64,000 nt of DNA from Ryuthela nishihirai (GCA_038380435.1 JAWZYU010000025.1:47004691-47068690); one strand, 5' to 3'; positions 35,080 through 46,529 are shown, counted from the stretch's first letter. Numbers and translations: made by a program. Notes: a model not told the origin generated them from the sequence alone.

Positions 35080-36343
35080 AGCTCACCGGACAAAATATTA
35101 GTCACAACTGGCTGAATGTCACCTAATATAGCAGGACGCTCCGTGCGACCGAAGAATAGCCGAAACCCTGTCTGATATGGATGCCACCAGTGTGCGGATA
35201 TAGTGCACATCAATATTCATCCACTCTTCCAGCAACAAATATCGCAGTTCGGCCAGATTGACTGGATGGCTGGGATGGCGCTTCACTCGTTGCCCCAAAT
35301 AGTCCCACAAGTTTTCTATGGGATTCAATTCCAGGGATTTGGCGGGCCAGTCGAGATGTTCGAAGGATTCAGAATGCTCGTCGTGCCAATCCGACACACT
35401 TCGAGCACTGTGCACGTGACAATTGTCGTCTTGGAAGACTGGGGTATCATTCTGGTGTTCACTGTGGAGATGATGCACAAAAGGCAACAAGTGGTCGTCC
35501 AGTAGCTCCATATAGCCCTTCTGGTTCAAGTGTGACGTCACCACAATCAAAGGATCCATTTCCTCGTACGTGAAACACACCCAGAACATCACAGAACCTC
35601 CTCCAGCTTGAACAGTACCTTGCACACAGTCCGCATGGAATGCTTCATGCGGCTTACAATGTCCCCATCGCCTCGCATCATTCGAGTACAAGCAAAAACG
35701 TGACTCATCCGTTCAGATCACATGCTTCCAATAGTCGACAGTCCAGTCTTTGTGGTGCCGCGCCCACTGTAGCCTTGTGCAGAGCTGTTAACACGGGTCT
35801 CTTCCGCGGTACTCTGCCCCAGATATCCATGGCACGCAGTTCCCTTCGTAGGAGGGTTCATTCAGAAACAGCTTGTTGTAGGCCTACATTGACTGACTGG
35901 AGCAATTCCTGTCTGGTTGCAAAGCGGTTTGCCCTAAAAGTGCATGACACACTGCAGGGGTCCTTGTTGGTGAGCACAGTCTTTCTGCCACAGTTCTGGC
36001 GACGATTAGAGGTGGACTGCGATGTACGCCACTGCTGGAAGACCTTTTGGACATTACGTTTCGACACATCTGCAAAGGCAGCAACTTCTTGTACACTGTG
36101 CCCTTTGGCTCTGCCAAACGCAATAACATCTTTTTGCCATTCATTCACATCTTTGGCACAACCCATGCTGCACGGAGTGACTAACACACCCGTGGTACAC
36201 ACCACTTCTTGTCACTGTATGAACCCCGTAGCGCACCGCACAGCTATTTGTAGGACCCATTTATTACTGGTGCGACCTCTGTTGCTGTCGAACTAACGTA
36301 ACCTCTTACGGCGGGCGATGACTAATTTTTTGTCCCGTGAGCT
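35080..36343 (-). mobile_element. Tc1/mariner transposon, DD36E-type spacing
   Basis: 1264 bp with terminal inverted repeats agctcaccggacaaaatatt (left) and agctcacgggacaaaaaatt (right, as complement); TA at the right flank. A second copy is at 42073-43328. The transposase runs leftward from near 36165 (MGCAKDVNEWQKDVIAFGRA). Its C-terminal 190 codons are open and hold GGGSVMFWVC, FQDDNCHVH and LELNPIENLWDYLG. From the second catalytic Asp to the Glu there are 36 residues rather than the usual 34. Confidence 0.9.
35119..36165 (-). pseudogene. DD36E-type Tc1 transposase, frameshifted
   Basis: Coding part of the element at 35080-36343. The N-terminal HTH part (about 115 codons: HSVQEVAAFADVSKRNVQKV, then RRQNCGRKTVLTNKD) and the C-terminal catalytic part (190 codons from 35691 down) lie in different frames, with at least one frameshift and one stop between. 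The catalytic D, D and E are all retained in this copy. Inactive as it stands. Confidence 0.85.
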
Positions 36344-36947
36344 TATTTTAAATAACGTAAAATTTTGCCCCTCCCCATTATTTCTTCTCCCTCCCCACTA
36401 CACAAAAACTCCCCCGGGAAAGAAGAAGGGACAGAATTTCGTTTCAACGGTAGGAAGCAAAATTTCCGAAATCGGTATACAACATAAGAATCCCCCCCCC
36501 CCCCAATCTTTATTTTCTCCACCAAAAATGATATGTAAGTGATTGCCGTCTGTAACGAGTTATGTCTGAAATAAAAGCTTCTAACTTAGGGGAGAAACAT
36601 ATACAGTATTTTAACCTGTATAAGGAACCTTTTTTTGCCAAAAATTGGGTCCCAAAAATAGGAGGGTTTCTTATACATGGATAGTATTATAGATATTAAC
36701 AAATTACTCAATTCCTTAAACTTTGATGAAAAATCAGGTGGTTCCTTATACACGAGGGTTCCTTATACGCGTTAGAATACGGTACTCCTTCAGATGATGC
36801 ACCCTACTCTTTTTTTTCTCCTTTTGGGAGCGATAGGGGCAGGGGGGAAATTTTTCGCGGGTTTGTCATAATTAGTAATAGGTTAAAATGAAAGCTTGAG
36901 ACCTCGTGAAGTATCATCTGCTACAGAGTTGAGTTCGAGCAAAATTT

Positions 36948-38436
36948 TTCAGCCCGAGTCAGCCTGAAGAATTTCAATAATTGTTGAACCCGAGTCAGTC
37001 TGAACTATTTCGACGATTGTTGAACCCAAGTCAGTCTGAACAATTTCAATAATTGTTGAACCCGAGTCAGTCTGAACTATTTCGACAATCGTTGAACCCG
37101 AGTCAGTCTGAACAATTTCGACAATTGTTGAGCCCGAGTCAGTCTGAACAATTTCAATAATTGTTGAACCCGAGTCAGTCTGAACTATTTCGACAATCGT
37201 TGAACCCGAGTCAGTCTGAACAATTTCGACAATTGTTGAGCCCGAGTCAGTCTGAACAATTTCAATAATTGTTGAACCCGAGTCAGTCTGAACTATTTCG
37301 ACAATTGTTGAACCCGAGTCAGTCTGAACTATTTCGACAATTGTTGAGCCCGAGTCAGTCTGAACAATTTCAATAATTGTAGAACCCGAGTCAGTCTGAA
37401 CAATTTCAATAATTGTAGAACCCGAGTCAGTCTGAACAATTTCAATAATTGTTGAACCCGAGTCAGTCTGAACTATTTCGACGATTGTTGAACCCAAGTC
37501 AGTCTGAACAATTTCAATAATTGTTGAACCCGAGTCAGTCTGAACTATTTCGACAATCGTTGAACCCGAGTCAGTCTGAACAATTTCGACAATTGTTGAG
37601 CCCGAGTCAGTCTGAACAATTTCAATAATTGTTGAACCCGAGTCAGTCTGAACTATTTCGACAATTGTTGAGCCCGAGTCAGTCTGAACAATTTCAATAA
37701 TTGTAGAACCCGAGTCAGTCTGAACAATTTCAATAATTGTAGAACCCGAGTCAGTCTGAACAATTTCAATAATTGTTGAACCCGAGTCAGTCTGAACTAT
37801 TTCGACAATTGTTGAACCCGAGTCAATCTGAACTATTTCGACAATTGTTGAGCCCGAGTCAGTCTGAACAATTTCAATAATTGTTGAACCCGAGTCAGTC
37901 TGAACAATTTCAATAATTGTTGAACCCGAGTAAGTCTGAACAATTTCGACAATTGTTGAAACCGAGTCAGTCCGAACAATTTCGACAATTGTTGAGCCCG
38001 AGTCAGTCTGAACTATTTCGACAATTGTTGAACCCGAGTCAGCCTGAACTATTTCGACAATTGTTGAATCCGAGTCAGTCTGAACTATTTCGACAATTGT
38101 TGAACCCGAGTCAGTCTGAACTATTTCGACAATTGTTGAGCCCGAGTCAGTCTGAACAATTTCAATAATTGTTGAACCCGAGTCAGTCTGAACTATTTCG
38201 ACAATTGTTGAAACCGAGTCAGTCCGAACAATTTCGACAATTGTTGAAACCGAGTCAGTCCGAACAATTTCGACAATTGTTGAAACCGAGTCAGTCCGAA
38301 CAATTTCGACAATTGTTGAGCCCGAGTCAGTCTGAACTATTTCGACAATTGTTGAACCCGAGTGAGCCTGAACTATTTCGACAATTGTTGAACCCGAGTC
38401 AGAACTATTTCGACAATTTTTGAGCCCGAGCCCGAT
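36948..38436. repeat. 36-bp minisatellite, about 41 units
   Basis: Unit on the plus strand approximately gttgaacccgagtcagtctg followed by aacaatttcgacaatt. The unit length is a multiple of three, so frames without a stop stay open: the minus strand has a 516-codon frame repeating a 12-residue unit (QTDSGSTIVEIV) and the plus strand has shorter ones. Two unit classes alternate (…tcgacaattgttg… and …tcaataattgttg…). A marked variant block (cgacgattgttgaacccaag) recurs exactly 468 bp apart, 13 units. I regard it as non-coding intronic satellite. Confidence 0.95.
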
Positions 38437-39034
38437 TTGATGAAGAACGTTCTCTGACGTATCATAATGCATATAAGCAGATATGCATTTCGCAGTCATT
38501 TTTTTTTACTCTTATATTATCAATTATAATTATTTTATGACAAAATTAAAATGTTAATGCCATTTGGAACCAAAAATGTTAGAAATACCATCTGAACCTG
38601 AAAGTTTGTGGGTAACGTCATCATAAAACGCAAAGGGCCATTCCTTTATTAAAGATAGAAAATACGTTTAAAATAATCAAAAGCCACATTGTGCTAATTT
38701 TTAATCACTAAAGACCAATTAGAAAGTTGAAATTATAATAAAAACTTTTGTATTTTTAATCATATTTTTCACAATTATAAGAAATATTTTAAATTTAAAT
38801 CGTTCTGAGTCTAAACTCATATGCGATTTGATTTTAGAGAGTTTAAGGCCTGAGGTACTCCGGGTACATCTGCTAGTTAAGAAATAAGCATTGTTCATTT
38901 AGATTTAAATTAGCCGTGACTTTTGATTAACTGCGTGATGTTTTAAATCTACAGCTTAATTGAAGGATCGTTATGAGCTTCTTTTTCATTAGCATTATAT
39001 CACAGAAACCAAAGTGAAGCCATGAACAACTTAC

Positions 39035-39154
39035 AGCAGTCTTTCTCATCGGAACGATCATCGCAATCAAAATCTCCGTCGCATCTCCAGTCGTGGTTGA
39101 TGCACAATCCGTCGTCGCAGCGAAACTCTCCGCTGTGGCATTGGGACTCGCCAT
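39035..39154 (-). CDS. LRP4: LRP4 exon: LDL-receptor class A repeat (most 5' exon seen)
   Basis: 120 bp, phase 1 at both ends. Acceptor AG at 39155-39156 (tgtatgcag), donor GT at 39033-39034 (CTGCT|GTAAGT). Encodes [31 protein letters not shown] and DDRSDEKDC. Six cysteines and a complete calcium cage are present. I found no further LDLa exon between here and 64 kb although LRP4 normally has about eight such repeats, so the earlier ones and the signal peptide should lie beyond the right edge. That makes the intron upstream of this exon at least 24.8 kb. Confidence 0.92.
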
Positions 39155-39292
39155 CTGCATACAACAGGAAAAAAAATCGTTTAAAATAGACGAAAAACAA
39201 TCAAAGCAATGCTTGTTGAAAACAATGAAAAATCTAATATCAATGCAATTGTCATTTACTCTCCAACATTATCACACATCTCCTTACGTTAT

Positions 39293-39657
39293 GGGGCGGG
39301 GGTGGCTCAGTCGGTAGCGCACCAGGCTCGTAATCTGCAGTTCCCAGGTGGGTCAGCGTTGAGATTTATCTCTTCAAAATTCCCCGCCCTGCCCACGGTC
39401 AATAGGGAACACCGATGGTTTGGAAAGGCCGCCGTCCGACGGATGGGATGTTAAGCCGTGGCCCCGTGTGAGGAGAGCCATACCCTGTGCACGTTAAAGA
39501 ACACGCCGGATGGCCTGGTTGGGAGGATACCATCCGTCTCCCAACAGCTGTTCCAGTGGGTTTCCTCTCCCAACCTTCTCTTAGTCATCGGGGTCCTTGT
39601 GACCTGGACATTTAGCCCATGGTGTGCATAGAAGTGCCGCTCAGAGGTCAACCAACC
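39293..39657 (+). repeat. SINE A, copy lacking the B box
   Basis: The head reads cagttcccag directly into gtgggtcagcg, so most of the B box is deleted. Duplication tccttacgttat / tcctttcgttat at about 39281-39292 and 39659-39670. Confidence 0.88.
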
Positions 39658-40108
39658 ATCCTTTCGTTATTTGGATATTGCTACCGATTCTTCATGTGCA
39701 TAATTTTAAAACAAAATTTAGTTTTTTTTCAACAAACCGCAAAACCATTAGGGGATAAATTGAGGTCTCATTCACCTATGATATGTAGAAACGTTGGAGT
39801 GTCAACTAAGCAGTCTCATAGAGTCCCAAATTACACTTCGCATTACGTCATTGAAATGAGCTATTTAAATCCCCCACAATTAAAATGAATACTTCTAGGT
39901 TCTGCACTTGCAGCCACAGGATGCATGGCCCTGGTTCCCAGACTTTTGAAGATCAAGGATTTTATCTAGCCAGGATTAATTCGAATTCTGATCAGTGGAG
40001 TGAATTTTAAATTCATCAACTGCAGAGAGTCTTAGTCATCTCACTAATTGTGCGTCAGGTATGCGCATTAATAACATTTAATAATCGTTGTGACAAGGGA
40101 AGACCTGG

Positions 40109-40609
40109 GTTGGGTTGTTTTACCTCTGAGCGGCACTTTTTTGCACACCATGGGCTAAATGGCCAGGTCACATGGACCCCGAAGGCTCAGAGAAGGTTGG
40201 GGGAGGGGACCCACTGGAACAGCTGTTGGGAGACAGATGGTAGTCTCCCGTCAAGGCCATCCAGCGTGTTCTTTAACGTGCACAGGGTATGGCTCTCCCA
40301 CACACGGGGCCACGGCTTAACGTCCCATCCGACAGACGGCGGCCTTTCCAAGCCCATCGGTGTCCCCTACTGACCGTGGGCAGGGCGGCGAATTTTGCGG
40401 AGATAAATCTCAACGCTGACCCAGCTGGGACTCGAACCTGGGAACTACAGATTACGAGCCTGGCGCGCTACCGACTGAGCCACCCCCGCCCCGCCATGGT
40501 AGAGATTTCTTCCCAAAAATGAAGGGATGAGAACAGAAAAAATATTTCTTACAAAAGTGAAGGATGAATGCAGAGACTGAACCACCCCCGACTGAACCAC
40601 CCCCGCCCC
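40109..40609 (-). repeat. SINE A with foreign 5' extension
   Basis: Duplication gaagacctgg at 40099-40108 and 40610-40619 encloses a standard SINE A (40109-40492) plus 117 more bases on its 5' side. Bases 40493-40575 match the flank of the copy at 55.1 kb (55516-55598) with a few mismatches, including that copy's own duplication gccatggtagag. The outermost bases (40576-40609) are two short SINE A 5' starts in tandem (actgaaccacccccg twice). Confidence 0.92.
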
Positions 40610-41589
40610 GAAGACCTGGAAGAAGTGACTCATTTTCCTTTAACACTCAGGTGCTAGGAGAGTTCTCAACCAACCCCCACTTCCTCCACCTCTCTCCAGA
40701 AGCACAGTGATGTATGATTAAAATAAATATTTGGAAGCATCGTTTGCTACAAAAATTTAAATTAATAACCATTTACATTTAATTGAATCATTGAGCTATT
40801 CTTTTAGAAGGGTAAAAAACTGATTAGGAATATGTAAAATTGAGGCTACTCTTCATTCAAGTCTGTATGGAAACATCTGTGCCCTTTGATATTGGGAGTC
40901 CCCCTTCCCCCCAACTGAATACGTCACTATTCCCCTGAGTGCCCTGCTTTCCCCCTCCCCTATGATTTCGTGACTCATTTTGGGGAACGCCGTTTTATTC
41001 TCACTTTTAGAACATTCAATAGTCAGAAGAGATGAAAAGAGAATGAACTGATCTTATAGTTATTTCCACAGTCTGAATTTCAGCGTCGAATGATTGGTTC
41101 TCAAATCTTAGCCTCGGCCTTGCCAATCACGAAATCTATTCACTTACTTATCTGACTTATCTGAAGGTTTTAAACATATTAAAAACACGGTGACAAAGTG
41201 AAACACTGTGCCACGACTCTCTGCATCAATCACGTACTTTTTAGCTGAGGAGAATCTGCTTCGGGTCTATAATTGATCAAATGGCTTCTTTAATTCCCGA
41301 GGATTGAGTTTCTTTAGCCGTCGCCATTTAGCTCATTGTGCAGCGAAACACCGTCTTGTGCATTCGCGTAAAAGTCGTTATCATTGGTACGTCAGCCCCC
41401 TAGGTCAAACCATTGAATGAATTTATTACTTTTTTAACCCCTGCTCTATTTTTGTGTGTACTGGATTCAACTTCTCTGTGATGAAATATGAAAAGAACTA
41501 TTTTTATGGAAGTGTCTAGAGTAGCTTGTGATTATTATTACAATGTGAAAGCTTTAGTGTTAGAAGTGTAATATCTATATCCTTGGGGA

Positions 41590-41976
41590 TGGGTTGGGTT
41601 GTTTTACCTCTGAGCGGCACTTTTTTGCACACCATAGGCTAAATGGCCAGGTCACATGGACCCCGAAGGCTCAGAGAAGGTTGAGGGAGGGGACCCACTG
41701 GAATAGCTGTTGGGAGACAGGTGGTAGCTTCCCATCAAGGCCATCCAGCGTGTTCTTTAACGTGCACAGGGTATGGCTCTCCCGCACACGGGGCCACGGC
41801 TTAACGTCCTATCCGACAGACGGTGGCCTTTCCAAGCCCATCGGTGTCCCCTACTGACCGTGGGCAGGGCGGGGAATTTTGCGGAGATAAATCTCAACGC
41901 TGACCCAGCTGGGACTCCAACCTGGGAACTACAGATTACGAGCCTGGCGCGCTACCGACTGAGCCACCCCCGCCCC
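41590..41976 (-). repeat. SINE A, full length
   Basis: Duplication atatccttgggga at 41577-41589 and 41977-41989. Well conserved. Confidence 0.93.
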
Positions 41977-42072
41977 ATATCCTTGGGGAGTGGGCCCACA
42001 AGGATTGATAAAAGCATGATGATCAGTTGTGTTGGTTTAATCATTTTGCATAATCGTTTTCCCGACGTAATA

Positions 42073-43328
42073 AGGTCGCCGAACAAAAAATTAGTCATCT
42101 CCCGCCGTAAGAGGTTTACGTTCGTTCGACAGCAACAGAGGTCGCACCAGTAATATATGGGTCCTACAAATAGCTGTGCGGTGCGCTACGGGGTTCATAC
42201 AGTGACAAGAAGTGATGTGTACCACGTGTGTGTTAGTCGCTCCGTGAAACATGGGTTGTGCCAAAGATGTGAATGAGTGGCAAAAAGATGTTATTGCTTT
42301 GGCAGAGCCAAAGGGCACAGTGTACAAGAAGTTGCTGCCTTTGCAGATGTGTCGAAACATCATGTCCAAAGGGTCTTCCAGCAGTGGCGTACATCGCAGT
42401 CCACCTCTAATCGTCGCCAGAACTGTGGCAGAAAGACTGTGCTCACCAACAAGGACCACTGCAGTGTGTCATGCACTTTTAGGGCAAACCGCTTTGCAAC
42501 CAGACAGGAATTGCTCCAGTTAGTCAATGTAGGCCTACAACAAGCTGTTTCTGAATGAACCCTCCTACGAAGGGAATTGCGTGTCATGGATATCTGGAGC
42601 AGAGTGCCGCGGAAGAGACCCGTGTTAACAGCTCTGCACAAGGCTACAGTGGGCGCGGCACCACAAAGACTGGACTGTCGACTCTTGGAAGCATGTGATC
42701 TGAACGGATGAGTCACGTTTTTGCTTGTACTCGAATGATGCGAGGCAATGGGGACATTGTAAGCCGCATGAAGCATTCCATGCGGACTGTGTGCAAGGTT
42801 CTGTTCAAGCTGGAGGAGGTTCTGTGATGTTCTGGGTGTGTTTCACGTACGAGGAAATGGATCCTTTGGTTGTGGTGACGTCACACTTGAACCAGAAGGG
42901 CTATATGGAGCTACTGGACGACCACTTGTTGCCTTTTGTGCATCATCTCCACAGTGAACACCAGAAGGATACCCCAGTCTTCCAAGACGACAATTGTCGT
43001 ATGCACAGGGCTCGAAGTGTGTCGGATTAGCACGACGAGCATTCTGAATCCTTCGAACATCTCGACTGGCCCGCCAAATCCCTGGATTTGAATCCCATAG
43101 GAAACTTGTGGGACTATTTGGGGCAATGAGTGAAGCGACGTCCCAGCCATCCGAGAGAACTGCAGCATTTGCTGCTGGAAGGGTTTATGAATATTGATGT
43201 GCACTATATCCGCACACTGGTGGCATCCATATCAGACAGGGTTTCAGCTGTTCTTCGGTCGCACGGAGGCGTCCTGCTCTATTAGGTGACATTCAGCCAG
43301 GGGAGACTAATATTTTGTCCGGTGAGCT
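42073..43328 (+). mobile_element. Tc1/mariner transposon, second DD36E-type copy
   Basis: 1256 bp, TA on both sides; right end complement agctcaccggacaaaatatt, left end agaccaac-free but matching (aggtcgccgaacaaaaaatt). The transposase starts at ATG 42251 (MGCAKDVNEWQKDVI), then shifts frame within 20 codons. Catalytic blocks: WTDESRF, FQDDNCRMH and DLNPIGNLW, in which the catalytic Glu is replaced by Gly. Stops are present. It is very similar to the copy at 35.1 kb but in opposite orientation, 7 kb away. Confidence 0.9.
42251..43285 (+). pseudogene. DD36E-type Tc1 transposase, frameshifted, Glu lost
   Basis: Coding part of the element at 42073-43328. Frameshift after the first 15 residues, a stop after LQQAVSE (near 42556), and another stop in VSD-stop-HDEH (near 43028). 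The third catalytic residue is mutated, so this copy cannot be active. Confidence 0.85.
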
Positions 43329-43721
43329 TATTTGAGAGGTCAGGCCTCCATGCAAACTCAATCTATAAAAATAATATTAAACTGCTTATTCATGAAACAT
43401 GATTCGATTTTCTCTTTTCGGTTCAAAGGAAAGAGGTGGGTGGAGAGATAGGGCGTTTGCCCAAAGGGTGAAAAGGCGTCCGAAAAGTAACCGCGAGTTT
43501 CCTCGCCATGTCCCGATTTCCTCCTTCCCTGCTGCTTTCCATTCTACAGATGAAGCATTTCTTTCTACGTCAGAAGGCAACTTTAAGCCAATAGGATCAC
43601 CACTATCTCTTTTATTGTCCGAAGTAGCAACTGATAATCAACTTAATTCTAATGTAGTTCATTTCTTTTTTGATTCTGCTCTTCTGTATTTGGCTTCATC
43701 GTAACTCATTCCTCATAATAT

Positions 43722-44105
43722 GGGGCGGGTGTGGCTCAGTCGGTAGCGCGCCAGGCTCGTAATCTGTAGTTCCCAGGTTCGAGTCCCAGCTGGGTCAGCG
43801 TTGAGATTTATCTCCGCAAAATTTTCCCGCCCTGCCCACGGTCAGTAGGGGACACCGATGGGCTTGGAAAGGCCGCCGTCCGTCGGATGGGACGTTAAGC
43901 CTTGGCACTAACTACGCGAGAGCAATACCCTGTGCACGTTAAAGAACACGCTGGATGGCCTTGACGGGAGGCTACCATCTGTCTCCCAACAGCTGTTCCA
44001 GTGGGTCCCCTCCCCCAACCTTCTCTGAGCCTCCGGGGTCCATGTGACCTGGCCATTTAGCCCATGGTGTGCAAAAAAGTGCCGCTCAGAGGTAAAACAA
44101 CCCAA
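43722..44105 (+). repeat. SINE A, full length
   Basis: Duplication tcctcataatat at 43710-43721 and 44106-44117. Confidence 0.93.
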
Positions 44106-44599
44106 TCCTCATAATATCCTCTTCACAGACCATGAGGTAAAAAGGACCCCCCCCCCAACTCTAGACCCAGCCCTTCTTTAGCCCCAAAAACAATTTAAAC
44201 GTCTTATTAAGAAGGACCTTATCCAATAGCACGAATAATAATGTCTATCCCTCGTCTCAAAAACAACCTTTGTCTTGAATCTGAATAATAGTTACCCACA
44301 CGGCTTCAAAATAATCTTTCTCTTGGATTTCTCTTAATCTAAATGTGGAACTACATCTTGGTAGAGTTCTGTGGCTCATAATGCTCTTGCCTCTCACAGA
44401 AATTAGCTTACAAAACAGCAAGATGTGAGGTCACATCTATAGCTCGTATAAGTAATTCTTCTACAAGGTAGGAAAACTGATCGCTCGAAGAGAAAGAAAA
44501 AACCTTCTTCTCTTTCACTCACTTCACCATTAAGGTGATCATCTGATGATCATCTTACCAAAACGAACTGCTGAGCTTTGCGGGACATCTGTAAACAGA

Positions 44600-45066
44600 T
44601 TGGATTGGATTGTTTTACCTCTGAGCGGCACTTTTTTGCACACCATGGGCTAAATTGCCAGGTCACATGGACCCCGAAGGCTCAGAGAAGGTTGGGGGAG
44701 GGGACCCACTGGAACAGCTGTTGGGAGACAGATGGTAGCCTCCCGTCAAGGCCATCCAGCGTGTTCTTTAACTTGCACAGGGTATGGCTCTCCCGCACAC
44801 GGGGCCACGGCTTAACGTCCCATCCGACGGACGGCGGCCTTTTAAAGCCCATCGGTGTCCCCTACTGACCGTGGGCAGGGCGGGGAATTTTGCGGAGATA
44901 AATCTCAACGCTGACCCAGCTGGGACTCGAACCTGGGAACTACAGATTACGAGCCTGGCGCGCTACCGACTGAGCCACCCCCGCCACATGCACAAAGAGA
45001 GACAGATTTCAGATTGTTTCCGATGAATTGTCACTATCAATGAATTGTCACTATCCCGCCCCCCAC
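44600..45066 (-). repeat. SINE A with a second kind of 5' extension
   Basis: Duplication acatctgtaaacaga at 44585-44599 and 45067-45081. The SINE core ends near 44985; 44986-45066 is not SINE (it has tgaattgtcactatc twice) and finishes in cccgcccccc, which looks like a SINE A 5' start. So the whole 467 bp inserted as one unit. Confidence 0.88.
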
Positions 45067-45410
45067 ACATCTGTAAACAGAAGAGATTTATTTGCAATTG
45101 TTTGAATAAGTAAAGGATTTAGAAAAAAAACAAACCGACGCATTTCCCCTCTGAGAACGATAAAAAACCAAATTTTTTTACTTTTTGCAATGAAATTTCA
45201 GAAAATCACCGAACGACGACGAAAATAGTAGAAATCCTTCACAATATCCTTTCTCAGTTAAACATCTGGAAAGGATGTGCTATCTCATAATACCAGTGAG
45301 GATATCTCATTCTACCAGTGATGAATTTGAAGTATAAAATGCATAAGCTCTGCGATCAACAAAATCGTGTTGGTTTATTCATCAACATTTGTCTGTCTCT
45401 AAATAAATAA

Positions 45411-45500
45411 GACCCTCAAGCAGCTGCTTGCCACAGAGGTCTGACAGGAGCCTGTCAGTTTATATGCCATAGTAGAAGGTCTGAGAGAATGGCAGGACCT
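45411..45500 (-). repeat. SINE B, 3' part only
   Basis: ccctcaagcagctgcttgcc … gaatggcaggacctcag. The head is missing; the M1 core begins at once to the right. Confidence 0.85.
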
Positions 45501-45735
45501 CAGGAACGTGTACAGCAACTGTACACGCTCCAGTTACCGTTCACAGCAAACTGGAGCGTGTGCAGTTACTGCACACGCTCCAGTTTGCTGTGATTTGCTG
45601 TGACCAATTTTCTCCCTTACTGCAGTTACTGCACACGCTCCAGTTTTGCTGTGAACGGTAACTGCACACGCTCAATATTTCTGTGAGTTGGCCCACACGA
45701 TCCAGGTTTTTGTGAGCTCACACGATCCAATGTAA
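45501..45735. repeat. Foldback element M1 core without terminal repeats
   Basis: Carries the same nested palindromes as the M1 interior (tgcagttactgcacacgctc and ctccagtttgctgtgaacgg) and the cacacgatcca motifs, but neither cagtcgctc end. Flanked on both sides by SINE B copies in the same orientation. Confidence 0.8.
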
Positions 45736-45746
45736 ATAAAATAAAT

Positions 45747-45930
45747 ATCCCCCCAAGCAGCTGCTTGCCACAGAGGTCTGACAGGAGCCTGTCAGTTTAT
45801 ATGCCACAGTAGAAGATCTGAAAGAATGGCAGGACCTCAGCAGAAAACAACACGAACATCCATGCCTTACCCGGGGCTCGAACCCAGGTCCCGTAGATCA
45901 GTAGCCAAGCGCGCTAACCACTCGGGTACT
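45747..45930 (-). repeat. SINE B
   Basis: Reverse copy nearly complete: 3' part ccaagcagctgcttgcc, B box cctgggttcgagccccgg on the minus strand, head cgagtggttagcgcgcttgg. Confidence 0.88.
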
Positions 45931-46029
45931 TGTGTTCAATCCTATTTGGTGCTTTAAATATTGAGCGACACATTTGTTCCCACAGTGAATTTAAACATCT
46001 GGTCATAAAAATTCCAAGAACTCAGAGCT

Positions 46030-46300
46030 GGGTAGGAATTGCTGTGACGTTGGACAGCTGTGAGGATTCAAATTCTTCCCGTTAAGATCATCCAGCGTGT
46101 TCCTTAAAACGAAGAGATATAGCTCTCTTGCATATGGGTCATGACTTAATGTCTCATCCAGCAGCTTTTCTAAGTCATCAGTGTTCCCTTTGTCACCACC
46201 GAGAGAAGAGCAAGAGTTAGAGGAGAAAATATCGACGTTGGCAGTTGGAACTCGAACTTAGAACAGCAGTTTACAAACTGACAACCTTTTGGCTCTTCCT
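46030..46300 (-). repeat. SINE A, old copy
   Basis: Diverged body (atcatccagcgtgttcctta, gtctcatccagcagcttttc) and a damaged head (gttggaactcgaacttagaa). Confidence 0.75.
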
Positions 46301-46529
46301 ACCCTGCGTTATACCGGTTAGAAGTAACTTAGCATGAATAGCATGTGCAAAGCCTTCGAGACAGCGACGTGTGTTTTTTTTTGAGATTGGAGTGCTTCAG
46401 TTTCATTTTCTCCCATTCTTCGCTTACCATTAGATTTGCTTTATTAGAAACTTTATGTTTTCATTTGCGCTTCATTACAAGCTAAGACTGCAGGTCCAAC
46501 CATTTGTTGTAGCAGATGACGAATCAGAG

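Larger units (their letters stand above)
32541..39034 (-). other. LRP4 intron (LDLa to LDLa)
   Basis: 6.5 kb with nested SINE A copies (32.6-33.3 kb), two Tc1-like remnants (33.6-34.6 and 35.1-36.3 kb), SINE B (34.8 kb) and the 36-bp minisatellite (36.9-38.4 kb). The stretches 36.35-36.94 kb and 38.45-39.03 kb show nothing recognised apart from a C12 run near 36492. Confidence 0.75.

Noticed and set aside
36949..38499. 516-codon open frame as a protein-coding gene
   Set aside because: It consists almost entirely of a 36-bp minisatellite whose length is a multiple of three; frames on the other strand are open too. No promoter, splice or family evidence.
43399..43704. 101-codon plus-strand frame next to the DD36E transposon
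   Set aside because: No recognisable motif, no support from composition, and it lies between transposable elements.
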